Under the pieces are notes generated by a model. It was not told the DNA's origin, searched no databases, and saw only the letters and a list, made by a program, of their open reading frames with translations. A stretch of DNA of 64,000 nt from HR10 sp964615335 (GTDB taxonomy: Bacteria; Acidobacteriota; Blastocatellia; HR10), in contig CAZTMT010000009.1 in assembly GCA_964615335.1 (NCBI GenBank), positions 62,001 through 126,000 on the forward strand. Reading direction: 5' to 3'. Position numbers and translations under genes: made by a program. Of the stretch, positions 33,139 to 41,310 are shown piece by piece; positions within the stretch are counted from its first letter, which is position 1; each line of letters opens with the position of its first letter.

Positions 33139-34286
33139 AGGGCGCTCTCCCGAGAGCGGTCGAGGGTTTCGCGGTAATAGGCTTCATACATGGGGATGAT
33201 GCGTTCGCTGGAGAAGTGAGTCAGAGCGCGCTCGCGCGCGCGCCGCCCCATCTCGCGGCGCCGATCCTCGTCTTGCAGAAGGCTCACGGCGGCCTCCGCC
33301 ATGGCCTCGACATCGCCACAGTCGCAGAGCCTCCCGGTCACTCCATCCTCGACGACTTCCGGCACGCCCCCGATGCGGCTCGCGATGACGGGGACTTCGC
33401 ACGCCATCGCTTCCAGAGCCGCCAGTCCGAAAGCTTCCATCTCGCTGGGCAGCAGCAGCAGATCGGCGATCGAAAGATAGGCGACGATGTCCTGTTGTTT
33501 CCCCAGGAAGTGGACGCGCTCCGAGAGTCCATAGCGCTCGGCGAGCCACTGGACTTGCGCACGATCCGGTCCATCTCCGATCAGGAGAAGCCGGCAGGGA
33601 AGATGCCGAACTACGCGCGCGAGGATCTCCACGCAATCGGTCGCGCGCTTGATCGGACGGAAGTTGGAGATGTGGATGAGGATCTTCTCCCCCGAGGGGG
33701 CGAATCGCTCCCGCAGATCCGGACGCGGACGGCGGGCGTACTCCTCGCCATTGACGAAGTTGGGGATGACGCGCACGTCGCATAATCCGAAGATCGTGCA
33801 GGTCGCTCGCCGCAAATAATCGGAGACGGCCGTGACGCCATCGCTCTGCGTGATGCCAAATCGGGTGATGGGCAAATAGGAGCGGTCTCGCCCGACCAGC
33901 GTGATGTCGGTTCCATGCAGTGTCGTGATGATCGGCAGATAGCGCCGAGGACGGAGCATCTCGCGCGCCAAATAGGCGCTGATGGCGTGAGGGATCGCAT
34001 AGTGCACGTGAAGAAGGTCCAGATCGTATTCGCACGCGACGCGAAATTGCGCGGTCGCCAGCGCCATGTCATAGGGGAGGTATTCGAAGAGCGGATAGTC
34101 GAGCATCTCCACTTCGTGGAAGTAGATGCGATCGGACGGGGGCCCGAGCCGCGAGGGAAGAGCCGTCGAGATGAAATGGACCGTGTGGCCCCGCCGCGCC
34201 AGCTCCTTCCCCAATTCGGAGGCCACGACGCCACTGCCGCCATAAGTGGGATAGCATGTGATCCCGATCTTCAGAGGAGGCCCCAT
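33135..34286 (-). CDS. bshA: BshA-type glycosyltransferase (N-acetylglucosaminyl malate synthase)
   Basis: 383 aa GT-B enzyme of family GT4. KIGITCYPTYGGSGVVASELGKELARRGH at the start and LHVHYAIPHAISAYLARE are diagnostic for BshA, as is TLHGTDITLVGRD. The C-terminal E-x7-E motif is in PSEMEAFGLAALEAMACE. It transfers GlcNAc to malate, the first step of bacillithiol synthesis; bshB1 at 24744 encodes step two. I chose ATG 34286 (AGGA five bases upstream); ATG 34298 is also possible. It follows a 145-aa protein and is coupled to nth. Confidence 0.9.
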   Translation of the reverse strand: MGPPLKIGITCYPTYGGSGVVASELGKELARRGHTVHFISTALPSRLGPPSDRIYFHEVEMLDYPLFEYLPYDMALATAQFRVACEYDLDLLHVHYAIPHAISAYLAREMLRPRRYLPIITTLHGTDITLVGRDRSYLPITRFGITQSDGVTAVSDYLRRATCTIFGLCDVRVIPNFVNGEEYARRPRPDLRERFAPSGEKILIHISNFRPIKRATDCVEILARVVRHLPCRLLLIGDGPDRAQVQWLAERYGLSERVHFLGKQQDIVAYLSIADLLLLPSEMEAFGLAALEAMACEVPVIASRIGGVPEVVEDGVTGRLCDCGDVEAMAEAAVSLLQDEDRRREMGRRARERALTHFSSERIIPMYEAYYRETLDRSRESAL

Positions 34287-34327
34287 GGCGTTCCTCATAC
34301 GGGAGGAGCCCTCCGAAATGGGGCAGA

Positions 34328-34765
34328 TCACTCCATGTACTCCTCGAACTCTTCCAGGAGCATCAGCCCATGCTCTTGCGGATCGTCGATGACGCCGTGA
34401 GTCAGCCGGGCGAGCGCCGCAGTGACTTTCAGGTGAAAATCGGTCGGTTGTCCGTACTCATCGGCTTCCGCTTCGATCTTGAACTTGCGGGCGGCCTTTT
34501 TGACCTGAAGCGGCAGAGAGTCGTAGGTCTGTCGCATCTCCTCGATCTCTTCGGCCGAGGGATGGGCGACCATGATTGTGCAGACCTCCCAGCCGCGCTC
34601 CGTGTGGGCTTCCACATCGAGGTGGGTCCAGTAGGTCGCGTTCTGGGGCGGGCTGCTGCTTTGCCGCACGCGACACGCATATCCGCTCTCTTGAAGCGTG
34701 GCGAGCACATCGGAGATCGAAGGGAGACGAGTCCGATCCGTCCAGACGAAGAATTCACACCTCAT
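34328..34765 (-). CDS. Hypothetical protein upstream of bshA
   Basis: 145 aa, soluble, no signal peptide. A short N-terminal alpha/beta part (MRCEFFVWTDRTRLPSISDVLATLQESGY) and an acidic helical C-terminus (VIDDPQEHGLMLLEEFEEYME). I recognise no family. The promoter TTGCCG-17-TACAAT lies 55 bases upstream, making this the first gene of a probable operon with bshA and nth. The DNA stop is 41 bases from the bshA start. Confidence 0.65.
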   Translation of the reverse strand: MRCEFFVWTDRTRLPSISDVLATLQESGYACRVRQSSSPPQNATYWTHLDVEAHTERGWEVCTIMVAHPSAEEIEEMRQTYDSLPLQVKKAARKFKIEAEADEYGQPTDFHLKVTAALARLTHGVIDDPQEHGLMLLEEFEEYME

Positions 34766-34819
34766 GGCATCGCCTCTTCCCCATATCTCTGGCGTGTTCC
34801 CTGCGCCTGTGCGCTGGTC

Positions 34820-34848
34820 ATTGTATTCGAGAACGTTCGGGTCGGCAA
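34820..34848 (-). promoter_or_regulatory. Promoter of the 145-aa gene - bshA - nth operon
   Basis: On the minus strand TTGCCG (34848-34843), 17 bases, TACAAT (34825-34820). Spacing is ideal and the -10 matches five of six positions. Confidence 0.55.
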
Positions 34849-34868
34849 CTCGGGGGCGCGCCCTCTGC

Positions 34869-35978
34869 TCAGCAAGAGCGCGCGAGGGCCGGGGCGACCG
34901 GGTTATAGAGCGAGTCGCGCTCGACGGGGATGCGTCCGGCCTGCCGGATCAAATGTTCGATCTCGGCGCGCGTGAGCCCCTGCGGCGTCTGCCCCCCCGC
35001 CATGTGATAGATCTTCTCTTCGACCACCGTGCCATCCAGATCGTCAGCGCCAAACCGAAGGGCCACCTGCGCGAGCTTGGGGCCCATCATGATCCAGTAC
35101 GCCTTGATGTGATCGAAGTTGTCCAGAAGCAGGCGCGCGACGGCGATGTTCTTGAGGTCATCCACTCCGGTCGTCCAGGGCAGGTGGCTCAGCCGCGTGT
35201 TCTCCGGATGAAAGGCCAGGGGGATGAACGCCGTGAATCCCCCCGTCTCATCCTGAAGAGCGCGCAGCCGCAGGAGATGGTCCACGCGCTCCTCGTATGT
35301 CTCGACGTGCCCGTAGAGCATCGTCGCCGTGGACTTCAGGCCGCACTCGTGGACGGCTCGCGCGACCTCCAGCCAGCGTTCCCCGCTGATCTTATGCGTG
35401 CAGATGATCTGGCGCACGCGCGGGGCGAAGATCTCCGCTCCCCCTCCGGGGACCGAATCCAGCCCCGCCTCCTTCAGGATCTCGATCGTCTCATGCAGGG
35501 ATTTCCCGGCGAGCTTCGCCAGATAGTCCAGCTCCACGCAGGTGAAGGCCTTCAGGTGCACCTGCGGGAAGTGGTATTTCAGAGCGCGGAGCAGGTCCAC
35601 GTAGTACTGGAAGGGGAGGTACGGATGCAATCCCCCGACGATGTGAAACTCCCGCACCGAATCGGTGTATCCGCGCGCCGCCGTCTGGACGACCTCCTCG
35701 ACGCTCATCGTCCATCCGCCCTCTTCCCCAACCTTGCGAGCGAAGGCGCAGAGCTGGCAATCCACGAAGCAGATGTTGGTCGGGTTGATGTGGCGGTTGA
35801 TGATGTAGTAGGCGACATTGCCGTTTTTCTTCTCCCTCACGAAGTTGGCCAGCGCGCCGAGCACGAGCAGATCGTTCGAGCGATAGAGCGCCACGCCGTC
35901 TTCGAAGGTGAGGCGCTCTCCGGCGAAGACCTTCTCGGCGATCGGCGCCAGCTCCGAACGCGCGATGTATTCCTCCAT
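34869..35978 (-). CDS. mqnE: Aminodeoxyfutalosine synthase MqnE (radical SAM)
   Basis: 369 aa. The radical SAM cluster motif CFVDCQLC (C-x3-C-x2-C) follows NRHINPTNI. HIVGGLHPYLPFQYYVDLLRALK, GGGAEIFAPRVRQIICTHKISGERW and STATMLYGHVETYEERVDHLLRLR match MqnE over the whole length. It joins SAM-derived adenosyl to the enolpyruvyl-benzoate made by MqnA in the futalosine menaquinone pathway. The start codon is preceded by GGGGGATAAG. It is 27 bases after the prenyltransferase gene on the same strand. mqnA, mqnB, mqnC and mqnD are not in the window. Confidence 0.93.
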   Translation of the reverse strand: MEEYIARSELAPIAEKVFAGERLTFEDGVALYRSNDLLVLGALANFVREKKNGNVAYYIINRHINPTNICFVDCQLCAFARKVGEEGGWTMSVEEVVQTAARGYTDSVREFHIVGGLHPYLPFQYYVDLLRALKYHFPQVHLKAFTCVELDYLAKLAGKSLHETIEILKEAGLDSVPGGGAEIFAPRVRQIICTHKISGERWLEVARAVHECGLKSTATMLYGHVETYEERVDHLLRLRALQDETGGFTAFIPLAFHPENTRLSHLPWTTGVDDLKNIAVARLLLDNFDHIKAYWIMMGPKLAQVALRFGADDLDGTVVEEKIYHMAGGQTPQGLTRAEIEHLIRQAGRIPVERDSLYNPVAPALARSC

Positions 35979-36005
35979 CTCTTATCCCCCTCTACGCCGG
36001 ATCGT

Positions 36006-36944
36006 TCATCGGAGTAAGACATCCCCCCCCATGGTGAGCAGGAGGATGAGGCTCACGCCCGCATTGGCTGTGAAGAACGCTTCGTTGACCCGCGAGAGAT
36101 CGTCGGGCCGAACCAGGCGATGCTGTCGGACAAGCAGCAGGAGCGTCGCCCCCAGACCCAGGCCGCCGAGCCAGCGCAGATGAGCCAGGTGGAAGACCCC
36201 GACAAGGCTCAGGAAAGAGATCGCATGGAATCCCCGCGCGATCTTCAATGCGCGCCGCAGACCGAATCGCGCCGGAAGCGAATACAGGCCGACGCGCCGA
36301 TCGAAGTCCACGTCCTGGCAGGCGTAGATCACGTCGAATCCGGCCACCCACATCATGACGGCGAGGCTGAGCACAAGAGGCAACGGCTCCTCGAGCGCGC
36401 CGCGCACAGCGATCCAGGCTCCTGTCGGCGCCATCGAGAGGCACCACCCGAGGACCAGATGCGAGTATTCGGTGAACCGCTTCGTGTACGAGTACAGCAG
36501 GATCGAGGCCAGAGCGACCGGAGCCAGCATCAGCGTGAGCCGATTCAACATGGCGGCCGCCAGGAAGAAGAGACCGGCCGAGACGACGACGAAGGCGCGG
36601 ACATATCCCAGGCTCACCTGCCCGGTCGGGAGCGCGCGATTTCGCGTTCGAGGATTCTCGCGATCGAACTCGCGATCCACGAGCCGATTGAAGGCCATCG
36701 CGGCACTGCGCGCCCCGACCATGGCGACCAGAATCCACCCGAGCGTGCGCCCATCGGGAAGCCCTCGCGCGGCGAACACAGCCCCGAGCAACGCAAACGG
36801 CAGAGCGAAGAGCGTGTGCTCGATCTTGATCATCTCCAGCGTGATGCACGTGTTTCGCCAGAAGATCCGCCAGCCCGAGGCGCGCCGTGCGCTCGGACGC
36901 TCGCGCGGGGAGTTGATCGCTCTTGTGATGACGTCGGACTTCAT
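36006..36944 (-). CDS. mqnP: UbiA-family prenyltransferase of the futalosine pathway (MqnP-like)
   Basis: 312 aa integral membrane protein with about eight helices. The two Asp-rich motifs are present: NRLVDREFDRENPRTRNRALPTG and DVIYACQDVDFDRRVGLYSLP. The N-terminal ITLEMIKIEHTLFALPFALLGA is typical of the UbiA/MqnP branch. It would attach the polyprenyl tail to the dihydroxynaphthoate-type ring. ATG 36944 overlaps the ubiX stop by 4 bases (ATGA); longer frames upstream read through ubiX and are rejected. The context with mqnE supports menaquinone rather than ubiquinone. Confidence 0.9.
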   Translation of the reverse strand: MKSDVITRAINSPRERPSARRASGWRIFWRNTCITLEMIKIEHTLFALPFALLGAVFAARGLPDGRTLGWILVAMVGARSAAMAFNRLVDREFDRENPRTRNRALPTGQVSLGYVRAFVVVSAGLFFLAAAMLNRLTLMLAPVALASILLYSYTKRFTEYSHLVLGWCLSMAPTGAWIAVRGALEEPLPLVLSLAVMMWVAGFDVIYACQDVDFDRRVGLYSLPARFGLRRALKIARGFHAISFLSLVGVFHLAHLRWLGGLGLGATLLLLVRQHRLVRPDDLSRVNEAFFTANAGVSLILLLTMGGDVLLR

Positions 36945-37561
36945 CGCGCCCTTCGACCGCCGCGCCAGACCGTCTCCTCGGAATGTTCGATCCCCAGATG
37001 GTCCAGAATGCGATAGACGAAGTGCTCGACCAGATCCTGGATCGTGCGCGGTCGGTGATAGAAGGCGGGCATGGCGGGCAGGATCACGGCCCCGAGCTGC
37101 CGCAGCTTCAGCATATTCTCCAGATGCACGGCGTTCAGCGGCGTCTCGCGCACTACGAGAATGAGGCGCCGCCCTTCTTTCAAGGTCACGTCGGCCGCCC
37201 GGTGAATCAGATTCATCGTCGCGCCCGTGGCGATCGCTCCGAGCGTTCCCACGCTGCAGGGGATGATGACCATGCCATCCACGGGGTAAGATCCGCTGGA
37301 AATGGGAGCCCCCAGGTCGTTCATCTGAAAGCACACGAGTTTGTGGCGGGAGAAGCCGAGCCGGTCGGCGACTTCCGGATCCAGAGGATGCGGGACGTCT
37401 ACATCCAGTTCTTCAGCGAAGACGCGACGCCCGTTCTCGCTGATGAGCAGGTTGATCTGTCGAACGCGCGGGCTGGCGTCCAGCAGTTGCAGCAGACGCT
37501 GCGCGTAACAGGCGCCGCTGGCCCCTGTGACGGCGACCGTGATCGCGTAGCCCTCGCCCAT
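36941..37561 (-). CDS. ubiX: UbiX-type flavin prenyltransferase
   Basis: 206 aa. ITVAVTGASGACYAQRLLQLL (FMN phosphate loop), SSGSYPVDGMVIIPCSVGTLGAIATG, NLIHRAADVTLKEGRRLILVVRETPLNAVHLENML and MPAFYHRPRTIQDLVEHFVYR are canonical. It makes prenyl-FMN for a UbiD-type decarboxylase, needed in the late futalosine route. ATG 37561 is chosen over in-frame starts upstream because it gives the normal N-terminus. A promoter of the TTGACA-16-GATA type lies at 37585-37612. First gene of the ubiX-mqnP-mqnE operon. Confidence 0.93.
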   Translation of the reverse strand: MGEGYAITVAVTGASGACYAQRLLQLLDASPRVRQINLLISENGRRVFAEELDVDVPHPLDPEVADRLGFSRHKLVCFQMNDLGAPISSGSYPVDGMVIIPCSVGTLGAIATGATMNLIHRAADVTLKEGRRLILVVRETPLNAVHLENMLKLRQLGAVILPAMPAFYHRPRTIQDLVEHFVYRILDHLGIEHSEETVWRGGRRAR

Positions 37562-37584
37562 AGAATTCCGCGCGAAGGGGAAAG

Positions 37585-37612
37585 CGTATCGGCTTCCGGG
37601 AATACCTGTCAA
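37585..37612 (-). promoter_or_regulatory. Promoter of ubiX-mqnP-mqnE
   Basis: On the minus strand TTGACA (37612-37607), 16 bases, GATACG (37590-37585), 24 bases before the ubiX start. It shares the -35 and spacing of other promoters here. Confidence 0.5.
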
Positions 37613-37703
37613 GGACCTCCGCCTCCCTCACAGGCGCAGGGACCCCCTCGCTTGACAGGGCAGAAGGCTTCGATCCATCATCACTAAATTGTGAGGGGCG
37701 GAG

Positions 37704-39209
37704 ATGCTCGATTCGTATCGGCAGGAGTTCGCGCAGTTCCACGAAGCGCTCGCCCGCGAGGAGTACCAGTATTATTCCGGGCAGAAAACGTCACTTGACC
37801 TGGAGCCGATCTACGATCGGTATGGGCATCTGTTCACCGGCGAAGCCCTCGAAGCCCTGCGGCGCGAGCGCGAGGCGATTCCTCCGTTCTTCGAGACGGC
37901 GCATCGCGCGCTCGATCTTCTGATCGCCGAGGCGACCGAGCGGGCGCTGGAGATGTCCGTGCGTTCGCTGACCGAGCAGATCGCGCGCGCCGAGAGCGCC
38001 TCGGAAATCCCCTGGAATGAGGAATCCCTGACGTTTCATCAACTGCTCCCTCGGATGGCGATCGAGCCCGATCCGCGGCGGCGCCGGGAGCTTCTGAGCG
38101 CCTATCTCGCGGTCGTTCGAGAGACGAACGAACTGCGGCAGGAACGGATTCGGCAGATGCATCGGGCCGCGCACGCGCTCGGGCGGATGGACTATCGGGC
38201 GCTCTATGGGAGTCTGCGCGGGCTGGACTTCGAGGCTCTCGGGCGTCAATGGGCCTGGCTCCTCGAGGAGACCGAGGAGCTGTACGAGGCGCATCTTCAA
38301 GAGGTCCTGGCCAGCGAATTGGGCCTGCGCCGCCAAGATGCCCATCGCGCGGACATCCCCGCCCTCTTTCACCTGAGCCGCTACGCCGAGATCTTCCCGC
38401 GCGAAGGCGTGCGAAAAGTGTACCAGGAAGTGCTGCGAGGGTTGGATCTGAACTCCCATCGGCAGGCGCACGTCGAGGTGGATGATGAGGAGCGACCGCA
38501 CAAGCATCCGCGCGCCTTTTGCGTGCCCATCCGCGTCCCGGAGGAGATCAAGCTCGTTCTGGCGCCTCAAGGGGGGGTCCCGGATTATCAGGCCCTGCTG
38601 CATGAGGCCGGACATGCTCAACATTACGCGTGGGTGTCAGCCGCGCTTGTGCCTGAGTTCAAATATGCGGGAGATCGGGCGGTGAGCGAGGCCTATGCCT
38701 TCCTCTTCGAATCCCTCCTTCGAGAGGCGCGATGGCTGGCCGAGATGCTCCATTTTCCGGCGAGCGAGCATTTCCTCCGGCTCCTCTGGGTGCAGAGGCT
38801 CTTCCTGCTTCGCCGATATGCCGCCAAGTGCGAGTACGAACAAATCTTGCACGCGACCGACGAGCCGGAGCGCGCCGCTTCGGAATACGCCGAGCGGCTC
38901 ACGCGAGCGACGGGATTTCACTACCCTTCCGACGAGTTCCTGAGCGATGTGGATGACGGCTTCTACGCAGCCGATTACTGGCGGGCTTGGGTCGCCGAGG
39001 TCTGGCTGCGCGATCTCGTGAAGACGCGGTTCGGACATCGGTGGTGGAGCCATCCGCGCGCCGGACGCTTTCTCATCGAGCTGTGGGAGACAGGCACGCG
39101 CTACACGATCGAGGAGATCATACAGCAGCTCGGAGCCGGCCCGCCCTCGGTCGAGCCTCTCGTGGATGAGGTGAAAGCGGCTCTGAGACGGCGGAGGACG
39201 CGACGATGA
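37704..39209 (+). CDS. M3-like zinc metallopeptidase
   Basis: 501 aa, cytoplasmic. The zinc motif HEAGHAQH (about residues 301-308) is that of the thimet/oligoendopeptidase F clan (M3), and the third ligand is probably the glutamate in VSEAYAFLFESLLRE. The long helical N-terminal half (RRERE..., ELRQERIRQMHRAAH) forms the lid. It probably degrades oligopeptides; it is shorter than PepF (about 600 aa). A TTGACA lies at 37652 with a poor -10. The stop overlaps the aroB start by 4 bases. Confidence 0.82.
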   Translation: MLDSYRQEFAQFHEALAREEYQYYSGQKTSLDLEPIYDRYGHLFTGEALEALRREREAIPPFFETAHRALDLLIAEATERALEMSVRSLTEQIARAESASEIPWNEESLTFHQLLPRMAIEPDPRRRRELLSAYLAVVRETNELRQERIRQMHRAAHALGRMDYRALYGSLRGLDFEALGRQWAWLLEETEELYEAHLQEVLASELGLRRQDAHRADIPALFHLSRYAEIFPREGVRKVYQEVLRGLDLNSHRQAHVEVDDEERPHKHPRAFCVPIRVPEEIKLVLAPQGGVPDYQALLHEAGHAQHYAWVSAALVPEFKYAGDRAVSEAYAFLFESLLREARWLAEMLHFPASEHFLRLLWVQRLFLLRRYAAKCEYEQILHATDEPERAASEYAERLTRATGFHYPSDEFLSDVDDGFYAADYWRAWVAEVWLRDLVKTRFGHRWWSHPRAGRFLIELWETGTRYTIEEIIQQLGAGPPSVEPLVDEVKAALRRRRTRR

Positions 39210-40327
39210 GGGAAGAACGCGTCCGCGTGAGACTCGGCGCGCGCAGCTACGACATCGTGATCGGGGAGCGGGTGCTCTCGCGCGCCGGAGCATTCGTGCA
39301 GGAGGCTCTGGCGCAGTCGGCGGGAGAAGGCGGGATCTCTCGCCTGGCCCTCATCTCGAACGCGCGCGTGTTCGGCCTCTATGGACGGACGCTTCTCTCC
39401 GGTCTCCGGCGAGCGGGCTTCTCCGTCTCGGTGCATCTCATCGGCGATGGCGAGCGCTACAAGACATTGAGGACCGTCCAGAGACTCTATGGCGAGCTGA
39501 TCGAACAACGGATGGATCGCGCTTCGGCGATTGTCGCTCTGGGGGGCGGGGTCGTGGGAGATGTCGCCGGGTTTGTCGCCGCGACGTTTCTGAGAGGAAT
39601 CGCGTACGTGCAGGTTCCGACGACTCTGCTGGCCGCCATTGATAGTTCGGTCGGGGGGAAGACCGGTGTGAATCTGCCGCAGGGGAAGAATCTCGTCGGC
39701 GCCTTTCACCAGCCGCGCCTTGTGCTCACCGATGTGACGACCCTGCGTACGCTTCCTTCTCGGGAGATGACCTCCGGCCTGTGCGAAGCGCTCAAGTATG
39801 GTGTCATCTGGGATGCTGGTCTCTTCGAAGAGGTCGTCGCCCGTCTGGGGGCCTTGAAGAAAGGCGAAATGACCACGGCGATCCCTCTGATCCGCCGCTG
39901 CTGCGAGATCAAGGCCGAGGTGGTCCGGCGCGATGAGCGCGAATCGGGGCTGCGGCGGATTCTCAACTTCGGGCATACGTTTGGACATGCCCTGGAGGCC
40001 GTCACCGGCTATCGCCGATTGAAGCACGGCGAGGCCGTCGGCTACGGCATGCTCATGGCCAGCCGTTTAGCCGTTCGCCTGAAGATGCTGCCTTTGGAGG
40101 AGGCTGACCGTCTCCGCCAGGCGGTCGCAGCCTGCGGGCGTTTCCCTGCGATCGCTGACCTGAATCCCGAAGCGATCCTGCAGGCGATGTATCGGGATAA
40201 GAAAGCGCGAGCGGGCCGACTGGCCTTCGTGCTTCCGGTGCGAATCGGGCAGGTCATCATTCGCGATGATGTTCCCGTGCGGCTCATCCGTTCGGTCATT
40301 GGCGACAGTCTGCGCGATTCCCTGTGA
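39206..40327 (+). CDS. aroB: 3-dehydroquinate synthase
   Basis: 373 aa, second enzyme of the shikimate pathway, NAD- and metal-dependent. GGGVVGDVAGFVAATFLRGI, PTTLLAAIDSSVGGKTGVNLPQGKNLVGAFHQP and the metal-site LNFGHTFGHALE with KHGEAVGYGM are all intact. Length is normal. The start lies in the M3 peptidase stop (ATGA), so it is translationally coupled. aroA and aroK follow 1 kb further, but separated by two genes on the other strand. Confidence 0.97.
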   Translation: MREERVRVRLGARSYDIVIGERVLSRAGAFVQEALAQSAGEGGISRLALISNARVFGLYGRTLLSGLRRAGFSVSVHLIGDGERYKTLRTVQRLYGELIEQRMDRASAIVALGGGVVGDVAGFVAATFLRGIAYVQVPTTLLAAIDSSVGGKTGVNLPQGKNLVGAFHQPRLVLTDVTTLRTLPSREMTSGLCEALKYGVIWDAGLFEEVVARLGALKKGEMTTAIPLIRRCCEIKAEVVRRDERESGLRRILNFGHTFGHALEAVTGYRRLKHGEAVGYGMLMASRLAVRLKMLPLEEADRLRQAVAACGRFPAIADLNPEAILQAMYRDKKARAGRLAFVLPVRIGQVIIRDDVPVRLIRSVIGDSLRDSL

Positions 40328-40341
40328 GGAAGCGCTTCCTC
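40326..40341. terminator. Perfect 16-base palindrome at the aroB stop
   Basis: GAGGAAGC / GCTTCCTC without a spacer, overlapping the aroB TGA and 15 bases from the stop of the convergent STAS gene. It may end both transcripts but has no loop or U-tract, so a protein site is equally possible. Confidence 0.25.
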
Positions 40342-40356
40342 GCCGGAGGCGCTGTC

Positions 40357-40704
40357 TCATCCCGAAGAGAAGCTCTGCAGGGCCGTTTCCTCGTCCTCGA
40401 AGATGTCGAAAATGGTCGTGAGTTTGGTGATCTTCAGGACTTCGTGAACGCGCGGGGGGACGTGCAGAAGCTTCAGGTGGCCTCCGAGATTCTCCATCGC
40501 CGTGCGAGCGCCCACAAGCTCGCCGATTCCCGAGCTGTCTATATGCGTGACGCCGGAGAGGTTGAGCAGGAGCTTTCGCCCTCCTTGCCGCATCACGCGC
40601 TGTACGGCTTCATGAAAACGGCTCGTCCCTCCCTCGATCGTGAGGCGTCCTTCAATGTCCAGAATGTGCACGTCCTCGATGAGGCGGTGCTCGATGCGAA
40701 TCAT
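40357..40704 (-). CDS. STAS-domain anti-sigma factor antagonist
   Basis: 115 aa. A RsbV/SpoIIAA-type STAS domain: IEHRLIEDVHILDIEGRLTIEGG, KLLLNLSGVTHIDSSGIGELVGARTAM with the phosphorylatable serine in DSSG, and LKLLHVPPRVHEVLKITKL. The start immediately follows the stop of the kinase-like gene, so the pair is coexpressed. Together they look like a partner-switching module; the sigma factor is not in the window. Confidence 0.92.
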   Translation of the reverse strand: MIRIEHRLIEDVHILDIEGRLTIEGGTSRFHEAVQRVMRQGGRKLLLNLSGVTHIDSSGIGELVGARTAMENLGGHLKLLHVPPRVHEVLKITKLTTIFDIFEDEETALQSFSSG

Positions 40705-41151
40705 CTATGGGCTCCGCGGGCGGACTCTCTTCCGAAGCCGGACGACCGTGCCTTCGCTTGGGGAGGACCAGATGTCCACTTCGTCCATGAAGGCCTTCAT
40801 GTAGAAGATCCCGCGCCCGGTCGGTTTGAGCAGGTTCTCGGGCTCCAGAGGATTCGGGATCTGAGAGAGGTCGAATCCGCTCCCCTGATCCTTCACGCGA
40901 ATGCTGAGGCCCTCGTGATTGGAGAGGTATTGGATCTCCACGCGTTTCTGCCGATCTTCTTTGTTGCCGTGCTTGATGGCGTTGATGACGGCCTCGCGCA
41001 CCGCCATGCTGATCCACATGGCGGTGTCCTCATCGAAGCCGGTGAGGCGGGCCAACGTGTGGGTCACCGTCTCCGCGATCTCGACGAATTCGAGCCCGCT
41101 GGCCAGGCTCAAGCTGACGCTATAGATCTCCGGGGGTGCACATTCTTTCAT
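40705..41151 (-). CDS. RsbW-type anti-sigma factor / serine kinase
   Basis: 148 aa GHKL ATPase domain. The N box is EAVINAIKHGN, the G1 box VKDQGSGFD and the G2 box GRGIFYMKAFMDEV. It begins after a short N-terminus with the pattern SLSLASGLEFVEIAETVTHTLA. It would phosphorylate the adjacent STAS protein and bind a sigma factor or other client. ATG 41151 follows AGGTGGCTTC; the frame runs to 41220 without a ribosome binding site. Divergent from aroA across 159 bases in which I see no clear promoter. Confidence 0.92.
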   Translation of the reverse strand: MKECAPPEIYSVSLSLASGLEFVEIAETVTHTLARLTGFDEDTAMWISMAVREAVINAIKHGNKEDRQKRVEIQYLSNHEGLSIRVKDQGSGFDLSQIPNPLEPENLLKPTGRGIFYMKAFMDEVDIWSSPSEGTVVRLRKRVRPRSP

Positions 41152-41310
41152 GAAGCCACCTGAGCGCGCGCGAACGCTCGTGTGGAGACGCCCCGCATGA
41201 GCGGGGGGAAGACACCTCATCCCGACGCGCGCGCTCTCTCCTCATGGAGTGAATTTCGCCTCTCTTCATAGCCTCTTTCGGAGAAGGTGGTGTACCATAG
41301 GAGGGGTTCT

